Positions 1-19,961 of a stretch of DNA of 64,000 nt are shown here, piece by piece. The stretch comes from Protonemura montana (lineage: Eukaryota; Arthropoda; Insecta; Plecoptera; Nemouridae). The notes beneath the pieces were generated by a model. It was not told where the DNA came from. It did not search any database and worked only from the letters and a program-made list of their open reading frames with translations. Location: assembly GCA_947568835.1 (NCBI GenBank), contig OX387602.1, positions 652,570 to 716,569 of the forward strand, in the 5' to 3' direction. Numbering within the stretch: the first letter of the stretch is position 1; each line of letters begins with the position of its first letter. The translations under genes were made by a program, and so were the position numbers.

Positions 1-3000
1 TATTTCTCTTCTAAAAAATCTCCACTCATGGCCCAGAATTCCTTCTGCCTGATAATCTTGTATTTTTATTCCGATTTACCGCTACGGTGTATTTTAGCGG
101 GACTTCAATAGTGGATTTCGAATGAGCTGTGGTAATTAGCACGTGTACATATGGGCATATGATTTGGCAACTGCTATCCACACAATGCATCGCCTGTACT
201 TCCTAAAGTCGCAGAATCTCTCTCGCAAGATCCAACATCTAACGACGTCGCGATGAAAACTGCATTACATCCCGAAAGTTGACTATAATCTGACGTTCCT
301 GACTGCATTTACTGAGCCACACGTCCGTTGGGAAATCCGGCGAAAGAAAATGTGGTCTTAAACAGGAATTTCAACTAACAAATTGTTAAACCACTCGATC
401 AGTCCCTTGCCGTGGTTTGATAACCTCTCGTTGGGTGATGGAATACACTGTATGGTCACCCCATGCAATGCAGACATGACCTGTTCCCAGAATCAGATCC
501 CTCTTGTCATTTTACTGCGACTTGAGGTATTACTCGGCTACCCACTCTTGTTTGATTGTACCTTCCTCTAACGCCGTCGAGAACCACGAATTCGGCCCTC
601 AACGTTGCTCGGCGCCAAAATGAACTTTGTTTTCCTGACAGATTATTCGGAGCCCAGTCTTGGGTGCTCATGCCGAAGCTCCTAATTAATCTCGTTTCGG
701 GATTCTGAAAAACTCGTACATTTTTTAAAAAGTTGTTCCTACGCGCGTTTTCAAGGCAAACACTCCTGGGGGCATAATCCGCGGCAGCTAAATTTTACTG
801 GGTACATTAAAGACGAGCGATAGGCTTATTTAATAAAGTAGGGCATCTTCATTCTTCATATCTGCCAAAACTTTGTAACGCTGGTGCACGTTGTTAGTCG
901 AAGCGGAGTTAATGCGCGCACATAAAATTTACACGTCTACCAGCAACACTGGAGCGCCCCGTCACTGCGTTCGCTCGGCTTGCTGTAAATCGCATAAAAC
1001 CGCGTTCCCTCCGCCCACTCGAACACTCTTTTACAGTGCAAAAAGTGTAGGCATTAAACCAGGTGCCTGTGAGAACAAAAAAAAAGCTTCAGATTTCGTT
1101 AAAACCTGTCCATTGACAAAGCAATCGAAACAAATGCCTTCGTCAGCCACGTGATTATTAATTATTTAATGGGACGCAAAGAACAATTATCTTCAAACAT
1201 TAGCGTAGTCATTTTTACTGCTAACGAGATGAATGCAAACAATTGGTGCATTATTAATACGACTCTCAGGTGATAGATAATGTGTGCAGTTCTCTATCTC
1301 TTGCTGCAACAGACATTGTTTTACGTTCCAACATCGTGTGCCGCACATAAAAGCGATATTTGCCTACTCTGGGTGCCGAATGGTCCGCCGTACCTACTCG
1401 TGGCACCTCGGACACAGCCGTAGCGCCGGGCACGATTTTCCCATGGTTGGTGTTATTTTCTGGGATCGTTGACAGAAAGACATTCGCTTAACGGTATGGA
1501 TTCAAGACCAATATTATTATGTAACTCTCAATAAAAATTGAATTGTCGTGTCTCGCCTGTTGTTGTTGCAGCTGATCGCTGGTATGGCACACAGGTATTT
1601 AACTGAAAAGTGAACCACGATGCAGGTCTTGTTTTTCCAATGCGAAACCGACTGTTCCTATGTGTTCCGCTCAACTTTATGAGGTAGATCGTCCGACGAT
1701 ACTGATCCCACGCCATCTCTGTGCCAGAGCTGGGTCGGCACATTCGCCATCGCGCTCCTCTTTTGTGTCCCCGATTTACTCGACGCCTGCAGGGTGAGAC
1801 CACATTGACACATAGGTGTTACGTGTTTGAGTCTACTTAGTTCAGCCGATGTGCTCGCTGATCAAGTTGTTCGTTAAGCTAGACGCGCGTGACGACGGAC
1901 TCTTCGACGCCTCGATCTCGGCACGGCGATCGGAGGAAAACGGATTTTCTTGGTGCTAGACTGTAGCAAATCGGCGCTGCAACAGTGATGACCATGACGT
2001 GACCCCGACCACGCATGACCGCCGCTCGCTGAGTGATTAGCGAGCGTCTCACGATGACACTTTTCAGACATATTTTATTGCCTGTAAGTGGAGCTTAGTC
2101 TGCGACTTGCCAAAGAATGAGTAAACTTGTCTTGATTTGCTGGCCGGCCGTCTGTCGGGGTCGGGACGCTTCATGGGACCGCCGCGCACGCACGCCGCGC
2201 AGGACGCCCAGCTCGGGGTTTCCTCGATCGACGGCTCGTGACGCAACTATTAAAAGCACATCTTGTTTCACTTAGGACTCACTTTGCATTGCAGTCAGTG
2301 TTCCTAACTGGCGATCATATCTGATGGAATGACGAGCCGCCACAAGAGGAGATAATTGCACGGTATTCGCTGTCCAGTCCGGCACATACCATTGCATCAG
2401 ACCTAAAACACCTCTCGGGCATCAAAGTTTTTGTTCTAATTGTATTAAACTAATGACAGAACGTATTTTTAGACTTGATGGTTCACACATAACTAACTCG
2501 TCGGTACCTATCGCTGACTCTTGCACCATGCGGCTCTCCGATTGGTAGTCGATTTCGTGCGCGCGCGACGCCCATGCCGACGGGCTCCCTGTTCGACCCC
2601 CGAGGGGCTCTCGCCATGACTCGACGGCCGTCCAGGCTCCGCGCCGAGCCTCCGAGAACAGAGCACCAAGTCCAAAGAACTCCGCACATTGTTATCTCCC
2701 TTCCGACACGCTGCCTCGCGGATCGCCATGCTGCCGAGAAGCAATGAACTTTTATTAGCGAAAATAACCTCGACGATGAACGCGTTCAAGTGTCTTTGAA
2801 ATTGATAATGATAGTTAATAGAGTGGCCTGCGCCTATGTTGGTCGTCGGGTTCGCACAAACTGGGGTGGCACGGCTGACGGCACCACACGATCGACCGTC
2901 TCGACAAAGAGGGCATTGTTGTGCAGACTCGGCCAGCGGTCAGCGGACACCTATCGGTTCTCATGGACTTGCCGGACTCGAGGAAACGTGTGAAACGTAA

Positions 3001-5992
3001 TTCTGGTTGATTGAAAAGAGAGGCATTGTGTTCGGCCAGCATGGACGGCGACGGACGTGGTCGCGATGCTGCCGCGGCCAACGCTATATGTGGACATAAT
3101 GCAGCTGCGATTATCAAATGGCGCTCCCCAAGTGGACGATGTCTCTGGGTATAGAGAGACCACACACCGAGCCGCACTGCTGCAGCGTCTTCAGCGGCCC
3201 CGGGGGGAATATATCACGATGGCATTGTCACAAATGTGGACACGATTAAGTAATTCGAATAAGCTCCCATGATGAGCCCGACCGAAGGGCGCACGGTTCT
3301 AGGGACATCGGCTGGGAGCTGCGAGCGATGCTCCAGTGGTTGCCGCTGCTGAAACCTGCCCGCGCTTGCGCGCCAGCCTGAGAAACAATTGGCGGCAATT
3401 AGTGCGGATGATTCATTAATCAAGCGTGAAACAAGTGGCGCGCGATTCGCCGCGCACGCCGGCACGCCCAAGTCGCGCAGGCGCATGTGCGACGGCCCCG
3501 AAATGGGGACCGGCGAAAAGCGTTCACACTCTGGCAGCTTTTCCTGTCGAGCCACGGGCACGGCCACGGCCATGCCGATCCAAGCTCTGTTTTTGTGTCG
3601 ATTTGTCGGTGCGTTTTGTAACACGCCGTTACGACTTCTTCGTGTCTCCTTGTGAACTCGGAAGTATTGAGGCACATAAGACGTGAAATTAAAGAGTTAA
3701 GATGCTCGTTAGGCCGTATGGTTAATCGCGACCTTACCATGAATGCCACCTCTCACATATTTCTCCTGTCTTTTCACTGCTGAGTACAAGTGATGAAATC
3801 CTCTTTGGTGCGATTCAAAGCATCATTTACCATCGCGAGCGGTTGATGCACTATGGCAATGCATGCCGCGCGTTCGCGTTTCACGCGGCTTATGGAAGTG
3901 ATGAACGTTTCGTTTCTCACCGGCCGCTCGGCCAATTCTCATTCTCACCCATCAATAAAGTGCAGACACCATGATTGAAAGTGGCTTACGGATTACGTCC
4001 GTACGGCATCAGCAGAAGCAAGTAATGGAACATTACGGCATTCATAAAAACACATGACTGATGGGATGAGATTTTTGTGCTTCGCAGTACACCATTGTGT
4101 GAACGTTGCTTCGGTGCTGCCTTATTAGGGTGTGTATCATCATTACGACGTCGAGACCGAGGCCGAGGCGTTGCGCGACTTGTGGAACACTAGGTGCGGT
4201 ATTAATTTGATTGACAGCCGTTACACTTGGGGGCACATGCTGCGACGATCCACATATCGGATCTAATTTGAGCACGTCCGACGAAAGCTTGCGCCACCCG
4301 AGCCGAGGAATTGCGCCGGTTTGTTCGGTGCTTCGAGAGTCTTTGCGAGACCTGCAAAGCTAACCTGGACAAATTGCCTGATTGCAAATAATATGGCACC
4401 CTAGGCACTCTTCGGACCACGCGACTCTATGCTTGTCACTTTCCATGGCAAATGCTGGCACTTTTTAATCAAAAATAGCAGGGAAAAACATTTCCGCGCT
4501 CCGGCTGCATGGAGACCTTAGTTCAGTTGGTATGCACTTTGATAATATGCAAGAAAGACCTTCACTCGCCAACGCTTCAAGTTACCACTTTACACGCAAG
4601 GAATTGAAATCGTGATGGGTCTTCGAACCTTGCAAAAAGAGTTTGTGCCTGCAAGTCGATTACGCGGTGTTGACGCCATGAAATGTGCATGTAGCACGTG
4701 CCTGTTGCGGTTGACAGAGGTGGGCCGCGTTCTGCAATTCGGCGTCTAGACTTGGTGGGCCAGTCGGGGTCGGGGTCAACCACTTGACCCTGCACCTTGC
4801 AGGCACGCAGAGTGCAACCTTATATTCAAGTTCTGCTGTACTGCATAGTGCATTGAAAGCAAGACACCCGAGGGTGCTCTTCACGGTAATCAGTTGTCAC
4901 CTCAAGTAAAAGACGCTGTCGACAGAAAGCTATCCGTCGAGGAAGCGATTGCCTGGCGACGGGAGACAAACGTGCGGTCTATGAACTAGTCGGAACATTC
5001 CTCTTCGGAGGAACTAGTCGAACAAACCCAACGAGGATCAATATTATGTTCGAAGCTGGTAGCTCTTGCAATGAAGTAAGCAGTAACGCTCTATTGTTTG
5101 CCGTCGGAACAAGCAATTATCCGGTGACGGCGAGCGTATTTAGCTGGATCTCATCGCAGAATAACAGAGGAGCTGGGTGGAGCTGCTTTTAAACGAGGAA
5201 TCAGCGTGTTTGATAATTGAAAGTTTCGACTTTATGAAGCTCATACACAGTGTGTGTGTGGAACACGCCCGGAACTTCTTTGGGTCCTCGTATCTGCGAT
5301 CGTCTCTCTGCTCCGGAGATCCACGCGGCGCCCTTCGCTGAGCGCCTTTGACTCGGCAGCCTCCCTGCATGCCAGAGTCACGGTGTGCAGAAACTAAACC
5401 TTTATCCCCGCGAGTTTCACCCATCATTGCACTACCAGGAACCACTAAATGGATTCGTCAATGAAGATTACTTGCCTTTCAGATTCCAATATTATTCGGC
5501 TAATTGTTACTTTTCAAGATGACGAAGCGTGACTTTGAGTTTACTCAACTAGAAAATTCAATAACTACGGCCAATTATACGGATTTAATTAGACTTTTAT
5601 TGAGGCACCTTCATCTAGAGGATTGGATTCCCTGCCTCGCACACTCTTCTAGCATTTCTCTTGCGATCTGATAAAACAGCCGTGGTTTTTTCGTACATGC
5701 TTCCTGATTTACTTACTTTTAGTGTTAAAAATAAGATTGAATGTGGATTGCATGCTTAAAATTAAACCCTTCTTATGCATGTTCATAATTTTAATTTCTT
5801 CAAAAATGTGTTATCTCTTTACTATCTATATTTTCAAGTATATCTCTGGGAACCAAATAGCGGATTATCATTTCTTTCCAAATGGGAGATCTAGATCTTC
5901 AATGCCTGTGCCGCTGGCATCACCTCCTAACGCGGCATGCATTGCACAGTCGGTAATTGCTGCCCGCAGACTCCATGCACACAGTAATCACG

Positions 5993-6059
5993 GTGGGGGC
6001 AGACCCCACTCACGGCGTGAACCCAGCGGGGGGGCCTCGCTAAAACAGAATGCCCCCCC
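5993..6059. repeat. Cluster of GC-rich inverted repeats
   Basis: Three short perfect inverted repeats lie end to end. GTGGGG at 5993-5998 pairs with CCCCAC at 6004-6009 across a 5-nt loop. TCACG-G-CGTGA occupies 6010-6020. GGGGGGGC at 6028-6035 pairs with GCCCCCCC at 6052-6059. No function is known. It could be a chance result of G/C-tract-rich DNA or a structured RNA segment. Confidence 0.45.
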
Positions 6060-9000
6060 TGTGTTTCTGTGTGGCCAACCTTAGGAGCAATATGACAGGC
6101 AGGGTCGAGATTCGCTTCTGGTTCTATCTATCAATTCTGTGAATGAACAATTCAAAGTTCAATCGCATCTTGGTAGAAAAAACAATGAAGTGCACGCGAG
6201 CCACGCGTTTTAAAGAAACGCCGTGGTAGCGTCGTGAAAATTCAATGATTTGCAAAATATGTTTAATACTTGTAAGAAATCTGGGACTGAGGTCAAAGGC
6301 CATGTGAGCCGTATTTCCTCCTATCATACTTGTTTGCGAGTTAAACTAGAATTACCTGGAAACCAGTCAATGCAAGTCGTTTTTAATCCAATTAGTAATT
6401 GCTAATTGCCCGTCGTGCTCTTTCAGGCTGACGTTAAATGCTTCTCTATGCGTTTGTGGTTATTAATCGCATCTTAATGGTAGAAACGATGATTTATAGA
6501 AAGTGAAACACCATCGTACACGAAGTGCTTTGTCCCGTCTGGCGTGGGGCGATGGCACCTTGAGTCTCCAAGGGTTAAGTTTCCCAGGGGGCGGCCGCGA
6601 GCGATGTCGACCAAACATTTGGCAGAAACTTGGGCTTATTGTCTGCAAAGTGAACTGACCGGACCTCGTGGGCCTCTTGAGCACATGAAGGCATCTGTTG
6701 GTCGCTAATGACCGATCACGTTTAGTTCATGCATGCAGCCACAAGAATTAGTTTCCACTTCCGAGTGCGCTTCAGTGCAAGAACGTGCAGGTCGGACACT
6801 GGCTGTAGGGTTGACAGCTCGTGCAGTTGAGTTGGTCCCCCTATAGACCAGGATAGATAATTCCAGTAGGAAGATCAACCTCTCCATAAACATTCAGCAA
6901 TCGATCTAGCGGTCATCATCTACTAGCATATGTTATCATAGTTTTAACATATTTTTATTGTTGGCAACAATGAACCGATGCTATTGTCCCTGCGCCTCTT
7001 AATCTCGCTTCAGCGATTGGTCGCGGCTAGAGAGACTAATAAGGGGGGTTTTCTTGTTTTCATGGACGTCAATTGACGATTACTTCTTGCTACAATTATT
7101 AACCATTAATCAAGCCTGAGGAATGTGCGACGGGATGACTTTCCCGCATCCTTTTGCCATCCATCCGACCAGCAGTGTATAAAACACAGTCTTGATGTTG
7201 TGCAGAAACCAAAACCCTTTATTGCCATTGTTGTGTTCGCGCTCGCTCGTTCGCTCGCTGGGAATATGACGGTGTTGAGTAATATCTGGTGGCCGTGCAC
7301 CGCTCGGATCTCATTATAATATTACAATGGCTCAGAAGCGCAATAGATAAATCAGCGCGGCTAGCCCACAGCGTGCCGAGATGATATGATGGTCATTCAG
7401 GCAGCAGCCGGCGTAGCGCAGCAGGGACGTCGCACGGGGCGTCGCACGGGGCAGGAATATGCGTCCTGGATCTTCCTGCAAAGACCAACTCAAACCAGAA
7501 GAGAAAAATCGATGCAATCAGGATCTTGAACGAACTCGTTTCATCGCGGCAAACTTAGAGTAATAGCAAAAAACCAACATTTAAATGTTGGTACTTGGCC
7601 CTGTATGCTCTTTTCAGATCGTGCGCAATATTTATTGATTAGTTGGCACAAGTTTGGGCTCATAAATCGTTCACGCAAGAGTGACCGCTGCGAGCCGTGG
7701 TTAAGTTTGGCTGGCGAACCCACTGATGCCCGATGACCGCTTGGTCTGAACCGTGGACCGACGACTGCTGCCGGCGAGCACTCACCACCCTCCACTCTCC
7801 AACCTCCGATGTCAGACATATCAATGCTGCAACAAGCTGAGGAAACCGCCCAGTCCGCGGGCCACGACTTCTTATAACCTCCAAAATATCTTCAGATCGG
7901 CCACGGTTTTATTGCTCTTTACTTTCTCATGATGCACCGTAGACCATTTGCCATTCAATGTTTATACGCTGCCTAGTCGCAACAGGTTTAAAAAAAGTGT
8001 CCGATACTCAAGGTTTGAATATCTTTCATAACGGCACCAAAACATTAAAATCTTATTTGTTTCCAGCAGTTGTGGGCATAATTTGCCTCTATAAGCGATT
8101 CAATTCCTCTTACTGTGACCTCTTCCATCATGTCACATCCGTGTTACCCTTGGTCACACGCTAATCGAGTCTTAATCGGTATACTGCATCGTGATAGGTA
8201 CCCATTACCTTGAAGAGACATTGTTGTTTCTAACGTTCTACATTTGACGCAAATTGCAAAGCTTTTGCTTTGTTTGCGAACGGAAGATCTCTGAGAAGAT
8301 GACTCACTTGTGTGAAGATGTTTCGCAGAGATATTACGCTATCGCTTTTCCATTAGTTCGAGGTTCCAGGATGCCTTGGGGCGAGCTCCCCCAACAACAG
8401 TTGCTTCTTATCTAAATGCTACCCTGTCAACCTGACAGCCTAGTTGGTGTTTGATAAAACATATTTTCAATTACATTCTTTGAGGTGCTTTGAGTGAATA
8501 TTTCATTATACCCCATGGTTGCCGTTTCTGCATCGGCCCTTATATGTTTACATGTGAATACGCTTGTATCAGCAAGTGCTAATCATTTTAGTGTGGGTTA
8601 CGTTGCAGTTATCGTTGTTTCTGATACTGTTGAAGCAATTAGCACCTCTGATGCATTCTGATGCATTCTAAACTAAAGCGCTTGGCGCCTGGCACGGCGA
8701 CGACGACAGACAGTTTCCTTGCCGCGAATTCCGAATGTTATGCAATTCAGTTTTGACGCGAGTCGTTTTCCCGGCCCCTGCACCGACGAGCACATCTCAT
8801 TCCTTCATTCCTTCTATCTCAATAATAAATTATTATCGTCATCACAATGATCTCTACCTTATATCAACTTGACAAACGGAAGTAATAGCAATGGATCTTC
8901 AGCATTTCCCTACATTATAAAAGGTAAAAAGTGTAAAAAGACGGCGCGGCGGAGAAGGACGGATGAATGAAGACATGAGAACATTTCGCTAAAGTAATAC

Positions 9001-9597
9001 GAGTCTGACAGACAAAAACGAGGTGCAATTTCACGTGATGAGACGTTGGCTGCATTGCATGCTCCGTGCACTTCCTGCGAACTAGTGCAATGAGATGTGC
9101 CTTATGAGATCTCAGAGCAAATCTTCGCAGACTCTTGATTTGATGTGAGTTCTTGTAATGGAGGCAGCGCTTTGGTATCACGAGCTGCGTCACCTTTGAT
9201 TATCAGAATGACGGGGGGGATTTCAATGGTCGCCGATCAGAGTCGCTCGCTGCGTCTCTTCATTATGTCTCGTCCCTCGTTGCCCGTGTCACTTGACAGG
9301 TGTAATTAGGTATTAACAATAATTGTGTACTTGTAGACTCTAAGTTCAGTCGTGGCGTTGTCGGGAAGGTACAACAGAGTTTTAGTGTGCGTGGTCGAAG
9401 CGGGAACTGTAATAGGGAACCATCATATTTACTTAAATGACAATTCGTGTAACTGATTTTTGTTTTAACAAATTCAGTGCAATGTTTCACAAGCGCTGAC
9501 GATGATTGTATTAAAATAATGTGTTGGGAATTTTGTTTGACGGCCGTTTTAAATTGAATGGACACACATTAAAAGAATGCAATTACGACCAGTGGGG

Positions 9598-9598
<1 letters not shown>

Positions 9599-9628
<30 letters not shown>
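9599..9628. repeat. Poly-G tract (G30)
   Basis: An uninterrupted run of about 30 G follows AGTGGGGC. The true length is uncertain because homopolymers of this length are often mis-sequenced. The tract can form G-quadruplexes. Confidence 0.9.
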
Positions 9629-9631
<3 letters not shown>

Positions 9632-10702
9632 GTTAGGTAACACATAGGATTGTGACAAATTGATAGGGTTTACATGTTCTATTTAATTTCAACGCTAAAT
9701 GTTGTCGGCAAATCCATTTACATGCAAATTTCATGGCGTTTTATCATCAATTAGTTAATTACGAAATATGCTGCAAAAATTATGATTTTACCCGCTTTGA
9801 TTATCAGCGGGCAATTAGTTTAATGAAATATTTATTTCGATTTCATTGCGTGCTTTGTGATTGAAAATTAACAACAAAATAATTTACTCCCGAGCAGTTT
9901 AAACGATTGCGTTTTAGAGGCAGATATTGAGAGGCATAACAACAGACGCATTATAATATCGCCTCGGTTTCCGTTTGCTTTTTTGAACGACCTAGAAATA
10001 TCCTGCAGTCCTAATGTTTTGTAACTCAATGTATGTTTGATAATCTGCTGCAATTACTGCTTGCATTTAGAGCGAATGAATCGGCTGTTTTTTGTGCGCT
10101 GCATTCACAGAAAGCAATCAATCGTGTTTTAGCTTGTCAATATGCAGTGTACCTATACCTACCTAGAGTCTAGCTAGTCGATGTTATTTATTTCAAATTG
10201 TTACTTACAAGTTGTTCGGTTTGCTGTCGAGAATGTAGCAAATACCAATTTCGACAAATTGCACTGCATTTCAATTGAACCGCTGCAAAACGAGCGACTG
10301 ATCATTTTTCCACAACATAATACATCCTAGTTGAACAACTCGCTTGCTCTCTCAAATTTCATTTCCACTTTTATTGTTCACAATCAATTTTCAATTGAAT
10401 TTATCTTATTTTAAATGGATGTGTGTTTGACCTGCAATTGGAGCCAAGCATCTCACTTTTATCTTAAGCGAGACTGAATGCATCAAGTTTCTTTTTTTCT
10501 TACCAGTGAATTACGAGTAATGATCATCAAAGCAATTAATTTCCATTTACTGACCTAGCATTCATTGCTGAGCTCGCAGATCCATAGCCCAGGTTTATTG
10601 CAGAATAATATGCAGTCTATTGAATAAGTCCAAGAAATGCATGTTGATGCCAGGCGAAACAAATGCATGTACTAATTGGCGCACGCCGCTCGCGAGATTT
10701 AA

Positions 10703-16540
<5,838 letters not shown>

Positions 16541-16970
16541 CCGACGTTGCTCTCGTCGCGTCGCTTCGCTTCTTCAGCCCGGGTTTCCGCTAGGGAACTC
16601 GGTGGGTAACCGTGCCAATCGATATTTTGTACTCAGCCAAACAGCGATAGACGTCAGAGCCGGACTTGGGTTGTTCGAATCTTGTACATTTACTAAATTA
16701 ATGTCTCGCACAATCAGGATGCATTAATGCTGTCACTTCGGGGGTGCTGAAAGTTTCCGTGCAAGCACATGCATTTTTGATATCTTTTCAATTCACTTGT
16801 TTACATTTAAATCCGGTGGAGCCCTCTTGGTCGTCCCCTTTCTCTCTGGGAAGGCGCTTTGAGGGTGAGCGCCCTTTAGGGCAGCCTGTAACTTGGTTGT
16901 GATAGCATCTAGCTCTGGGCAAGCAGAGGCGTTGGGGCCATGCTAATAAATAAACACTAGAGTAAGGTCA
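16541..16970 (+). other. Probable ATG16 3' untranslated region
   Basis: The UTR is inferred to run from the stop codon to shortly past AATAAATAAA at 16945-16954, the first canonical polyadenylation signal downstream. The exact cleavage site cannot be placed without transcript data. Confidence 0.6.
16945..16954 (+). terminator. Polyadenylation signal candidate
   Basis: Two overlapping AATAAA hexamers (AATAAATAAA) lie about 405 nt after the ATG16 stop codon. They are the best 3'-end signal for this gene. Confidence 0.6.
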
Positions 16971-17890
16971 CAACGTGGTTCCCGCCGCTGCTGCTGGTAT
17001 TTTATAAACGATGGTTCGTCGTGCATAACAACGGCTACTGGACGAAATGTGCCATGTGCGATTGCCATCATGTGCTGGTGTAAGTGCGTACATACGCACG
17101 CTCGCTCGCTTGGCAATACTAATTGTTGCCGCCTAAGCAGATGCGTCGGTTCACTTCTTTACGCAGCACACATTCTTTTCATAAACATTCGACCGCGTTT
17201 TTTCACTTTTTGTGTCGTGCGCGCAATAATTTTCCTTTTCTTTTTAGCTCCGTGTTTTTATGTTTTAATTGTTTTCAAAATGTGTGCTCCAACTTTAGCT
17301 CCAGATATAATGACATGAGTGTAATGGACGCTTGCACTGTCTATTCAGTGTACGAGTACTTACTCCTATAAGTCGATGCTATAAACACACTGTCATTGTT
17401 ACATTATGAGTCTTGTCGTCAAAGAGAATCGATCGGTCATCTCGTTGTCGTCGCCAATTGCTTCACTTTTATACCTTACCATCTAGTTTCAATTGCTGTG
17501 AATGTGTGAATATTTCTGCAACGCAAATAATAACATGTTATCGATTCATGAACCTTGTGACGCCACATTTCACCTCCCACAACCAACCAACAACCCTCGC
17601 CAATACTGTTTCCGGTTCCATATTTCCCTAGTCGATCGGCACCAAGCGTGGAAGTCGTAGACAGTTTCAAACCTGCGGCAACTGCACGGGTTCCAGATCG
17701 CTGCTCTGTGCTCATCAGCAGTGGTGTAGTCCCGCGAATACCCGCGAATACCCATTTTTCATTTTTAAATCACCGTATACACATTTTTCTATTTAAGAAA
17801 TACACTTAAATACAGCAAACTTTTGCGATTTCGCTGTAATAATTTGAACTCACATTTGCTAGTTTTGCCTGTACTTCAAGGAATTTAAGT

Positions 17891-17922
17891 CCCCACCCCC
17901 CCCCCCCCCCCCCCCTCCCCCC
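17891..17922. repeat. Poly-C tract
   Basis: CCCCA is followed by a run of about 20 C, then T and six more C. It lies about 60 bp before the 63-bp minisatellite. Confidence 0.9.
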
Positions 17923-17979
17923 GCCGCGACTAGGTTGACATAAAATCTCCATATACCCACCTTTTCCCCTTTTCCCCAG

Positions 17980-18554
17980 CACACATACACCAGTACTGCT
18001 CATCACCACCTTGCAGGTAGGTACTACCTGTCGTTGGTACGGCACACATACACCAGTACTGCTCATCACCACCTTGCAGGTAGGTACTACCTGTCGTTGG
18101 TACGGCACACAAACACCAGTACTGCTCATCACCACCTTGCAGGTAGGTACTACCTGTCGTTGGTACGGCACACAAACACCAGTACTGCTCATCACCACCT
18201 TGCAGGTAGGTACTACCTGTCGTTGGTACGGCACACAAACACCAGTACTGCTCATCACCACCTTGCAGGTAGGTACTACCTGTCGTTGGTACGGCACACA
18301 TACACCAGTACTGCTCATCACCACCTCACAGGTAGGTACTACCTGCAAGGTGGTACGGCACACATACACCAGTACTGCTCATCACCACCTTACAGGTAGG
18401 TACTACCTGTCGTTGGTACGGCACACAAACACCAGTACTGCTCATCACCACCTTGCAGGTAGGTACTACCTGTCGTTGGTACGGCACACAAACACCAGTA
18501 CTGCTCATCACCACCTTACAGGTAGGTACTACCTGTCGTTGGTACGGCACACAT
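17980..18554. repeat. 63-bp minisatellite, about 9 units
   Basis: The landmark CAGTACTGCT recurs at 17991, 18054, 18117, 18180, 18243, 18306, 18370, 18432 and 18495, a 63-bp period. Each unit contains a palindrome, CAGGTAG-GTA-CTACCTG. The sixth unit is 64 bp and differs, extending its palindrome towards CAAGGTGGT. The period is divisible by three and several frames lack stops, which explains the 120-210-codon open frames on both strands. They are not credible proteins. Unit-to-unit identity is very high, so the array is young or homogenised. Confidence 0.95.
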
Positions 18555-18615
18555 CCCAACATTTCCTCTCTTCTTTAATACAGACAGGTGCCGACTCATC
18601 TGGAACTCTGGATGA

Positions 18616-18636
18616 GGGGGTGGGGGGGGGGAGGGG
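18616..18636. repeat. G-rich tract
   Basis: G-runs broken by single T or A residues, just downstream of the minisatellite. No function is apparent. Confidence 0.8.
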
Positions 18637-19799
18637 ATCGATTTGATTCGTGTCAGAGCTTTTCATGCAAACCGGCGCAAGCTGTCAATGTTAAACATGT
18701 TCTGAAGAAATACCATGTTCTATCGAAAACGCCAAATGCCGAACATTGCGAACAAGCCAACGAGTTCTCTTGTGTTCAGTTCTGATGATATTCGATTGCG
18801 AAATTTGATATTATCTTGCAGCCAATTATTATTGCCGGCTTCTTATAATATCATAAATTGTTTCCATTAAAGTCACGCCGTCGCGTTACCAGAGAAGGGA
18901 GGGGCGGCGCGCTCTCAGCGTCGAGTTAATGTGTAAGAATCGATCTAGTTAGAGCAGGCGGGCGGACGGGCGGGCGGCTAGTTATTAGCCCGAAGAATCA
19001 CGACAGCTATGGAGAAGACGTCGCGGCGTCGGCGTCGCCTCGTGCAACGGGACGCCCCGCAGTCAGAGAGAATATTAACGACGCGAGATTAGTTAGTAAG
19101 AAGATCCATAAATTATTTGATTTGCATGAAAAACGGTTGTCACTATCACAGCCTGCCGCCAGGGGCGGTACAGGACATGGGAGTGTAACTATGCTATTTT
19201 GTCGGCCATCTGGATGTGTTTACTGTGGATCTTATTGGTATAAATTAACTGTTAAACATTAAGTCTTAGCGAGTGTCTGGGCTGGTCTTGGTCGAGCCTC
19301 CCTGGACATTGTAGAGTCAGACCTGGCACTTCATAGATCTTCACAGGTGGATGGAGGTGCCGCATCCTTCAGCCAAAAAGTAGAGAGGTTTGAAGGTGAT
19401 TCATAACATTTTTAAATTAGAAATAAATGTTGTTTGGAATCTTTGCGGGTGTCTCGCTAGCTAATTGCATTTCTTCCGTGTTTTGATGTTATGTCAATCG
19501 AGTTTGAAACTGCCTTTTACCGCTTTGTTTTAATTAGAATAATTGTTCAAGCCAACGCTGATCGTTTGCTTTCATCAGCAACAGTTAAAAGTTTATTTGA
19601 AATATTTGCTGATTTAAAGAAACGCCTTGGTGTTATGTTGATCGATGCAGCCAGCAGATCAAGTTGGCTCGGCGAGTTCAGGCATGATTCCATGTACATA
19701 ACGAAATAGAATTACTCAAATTAATGATATCACAACTAGGTCGTAAACATTTTGTCGTCGTCGAGTCAACTTCTCGACAAGTAGGAATGAAATTAACTC

Positions 19800-19850
19800 G
19801 GCGGCGGCGGCGGCGGCAGCGGCGGCGGCAGCGGCGGCGGCGGTGACGGC
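19800..19850. repeat. (CGG)n trinucleotide repeat
   Basis: About 15 CGG units with CAG and GAC interruptions. The poly-Ala and poly-Arg open frames across it are repeat artefacts. Confidence 0.9.
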
Positions 19851-19918
19851 GTCGTCCCAGGATAAGTTTTGAAGTTGTAAAAGTTGGTGCTGTAGGATCA
19901 CGGCACAATGACGCTATG

Positions 19919-19961
19919 GCCATGCTGATGCTGATGCTGATGCTGCTGCTGATGATGATGA
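19919..19961. repeat. (TGATGC)n / (TGA)n microsatellite
   Basis: Repeats of CTGATG grade into CTG and ATG units. No coding context was found. Confidence 0.9.

Noticed and set aside
3214-3749. 153-codon minus open frame and overlapping frames
   Set aside because: Several frames on both strands are open together in a GC-rich patch, without domain similarity.
4518-4586. tRNA-like A box (TTAGTTCAGTTGG) and weak B box (CGCTTCAAGTTACC)
   Set aside because: No acceptor or anticodon stem can be formed and the box spacing is too long. Probably chance or a very decayed tRNA relic.
17980-18554. CRISPR-like array
   Set aside because: Units are contiguous with no variable spacers, and the genome is eukaryotic. 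This is a minisatellite.
17806-18646. Open frames of 120-211 codons on both strands
   Set aside because: Produced by the 63-bp minisatellite, whose length is a multiple of three and which lacks stops in several frames.
19146-19170. TATCACAGCC, the start of the miR-2/13 family sequence
   Set aside because: The rest of the mature sequence does not match and no complementary arm at hairpin distance was found.
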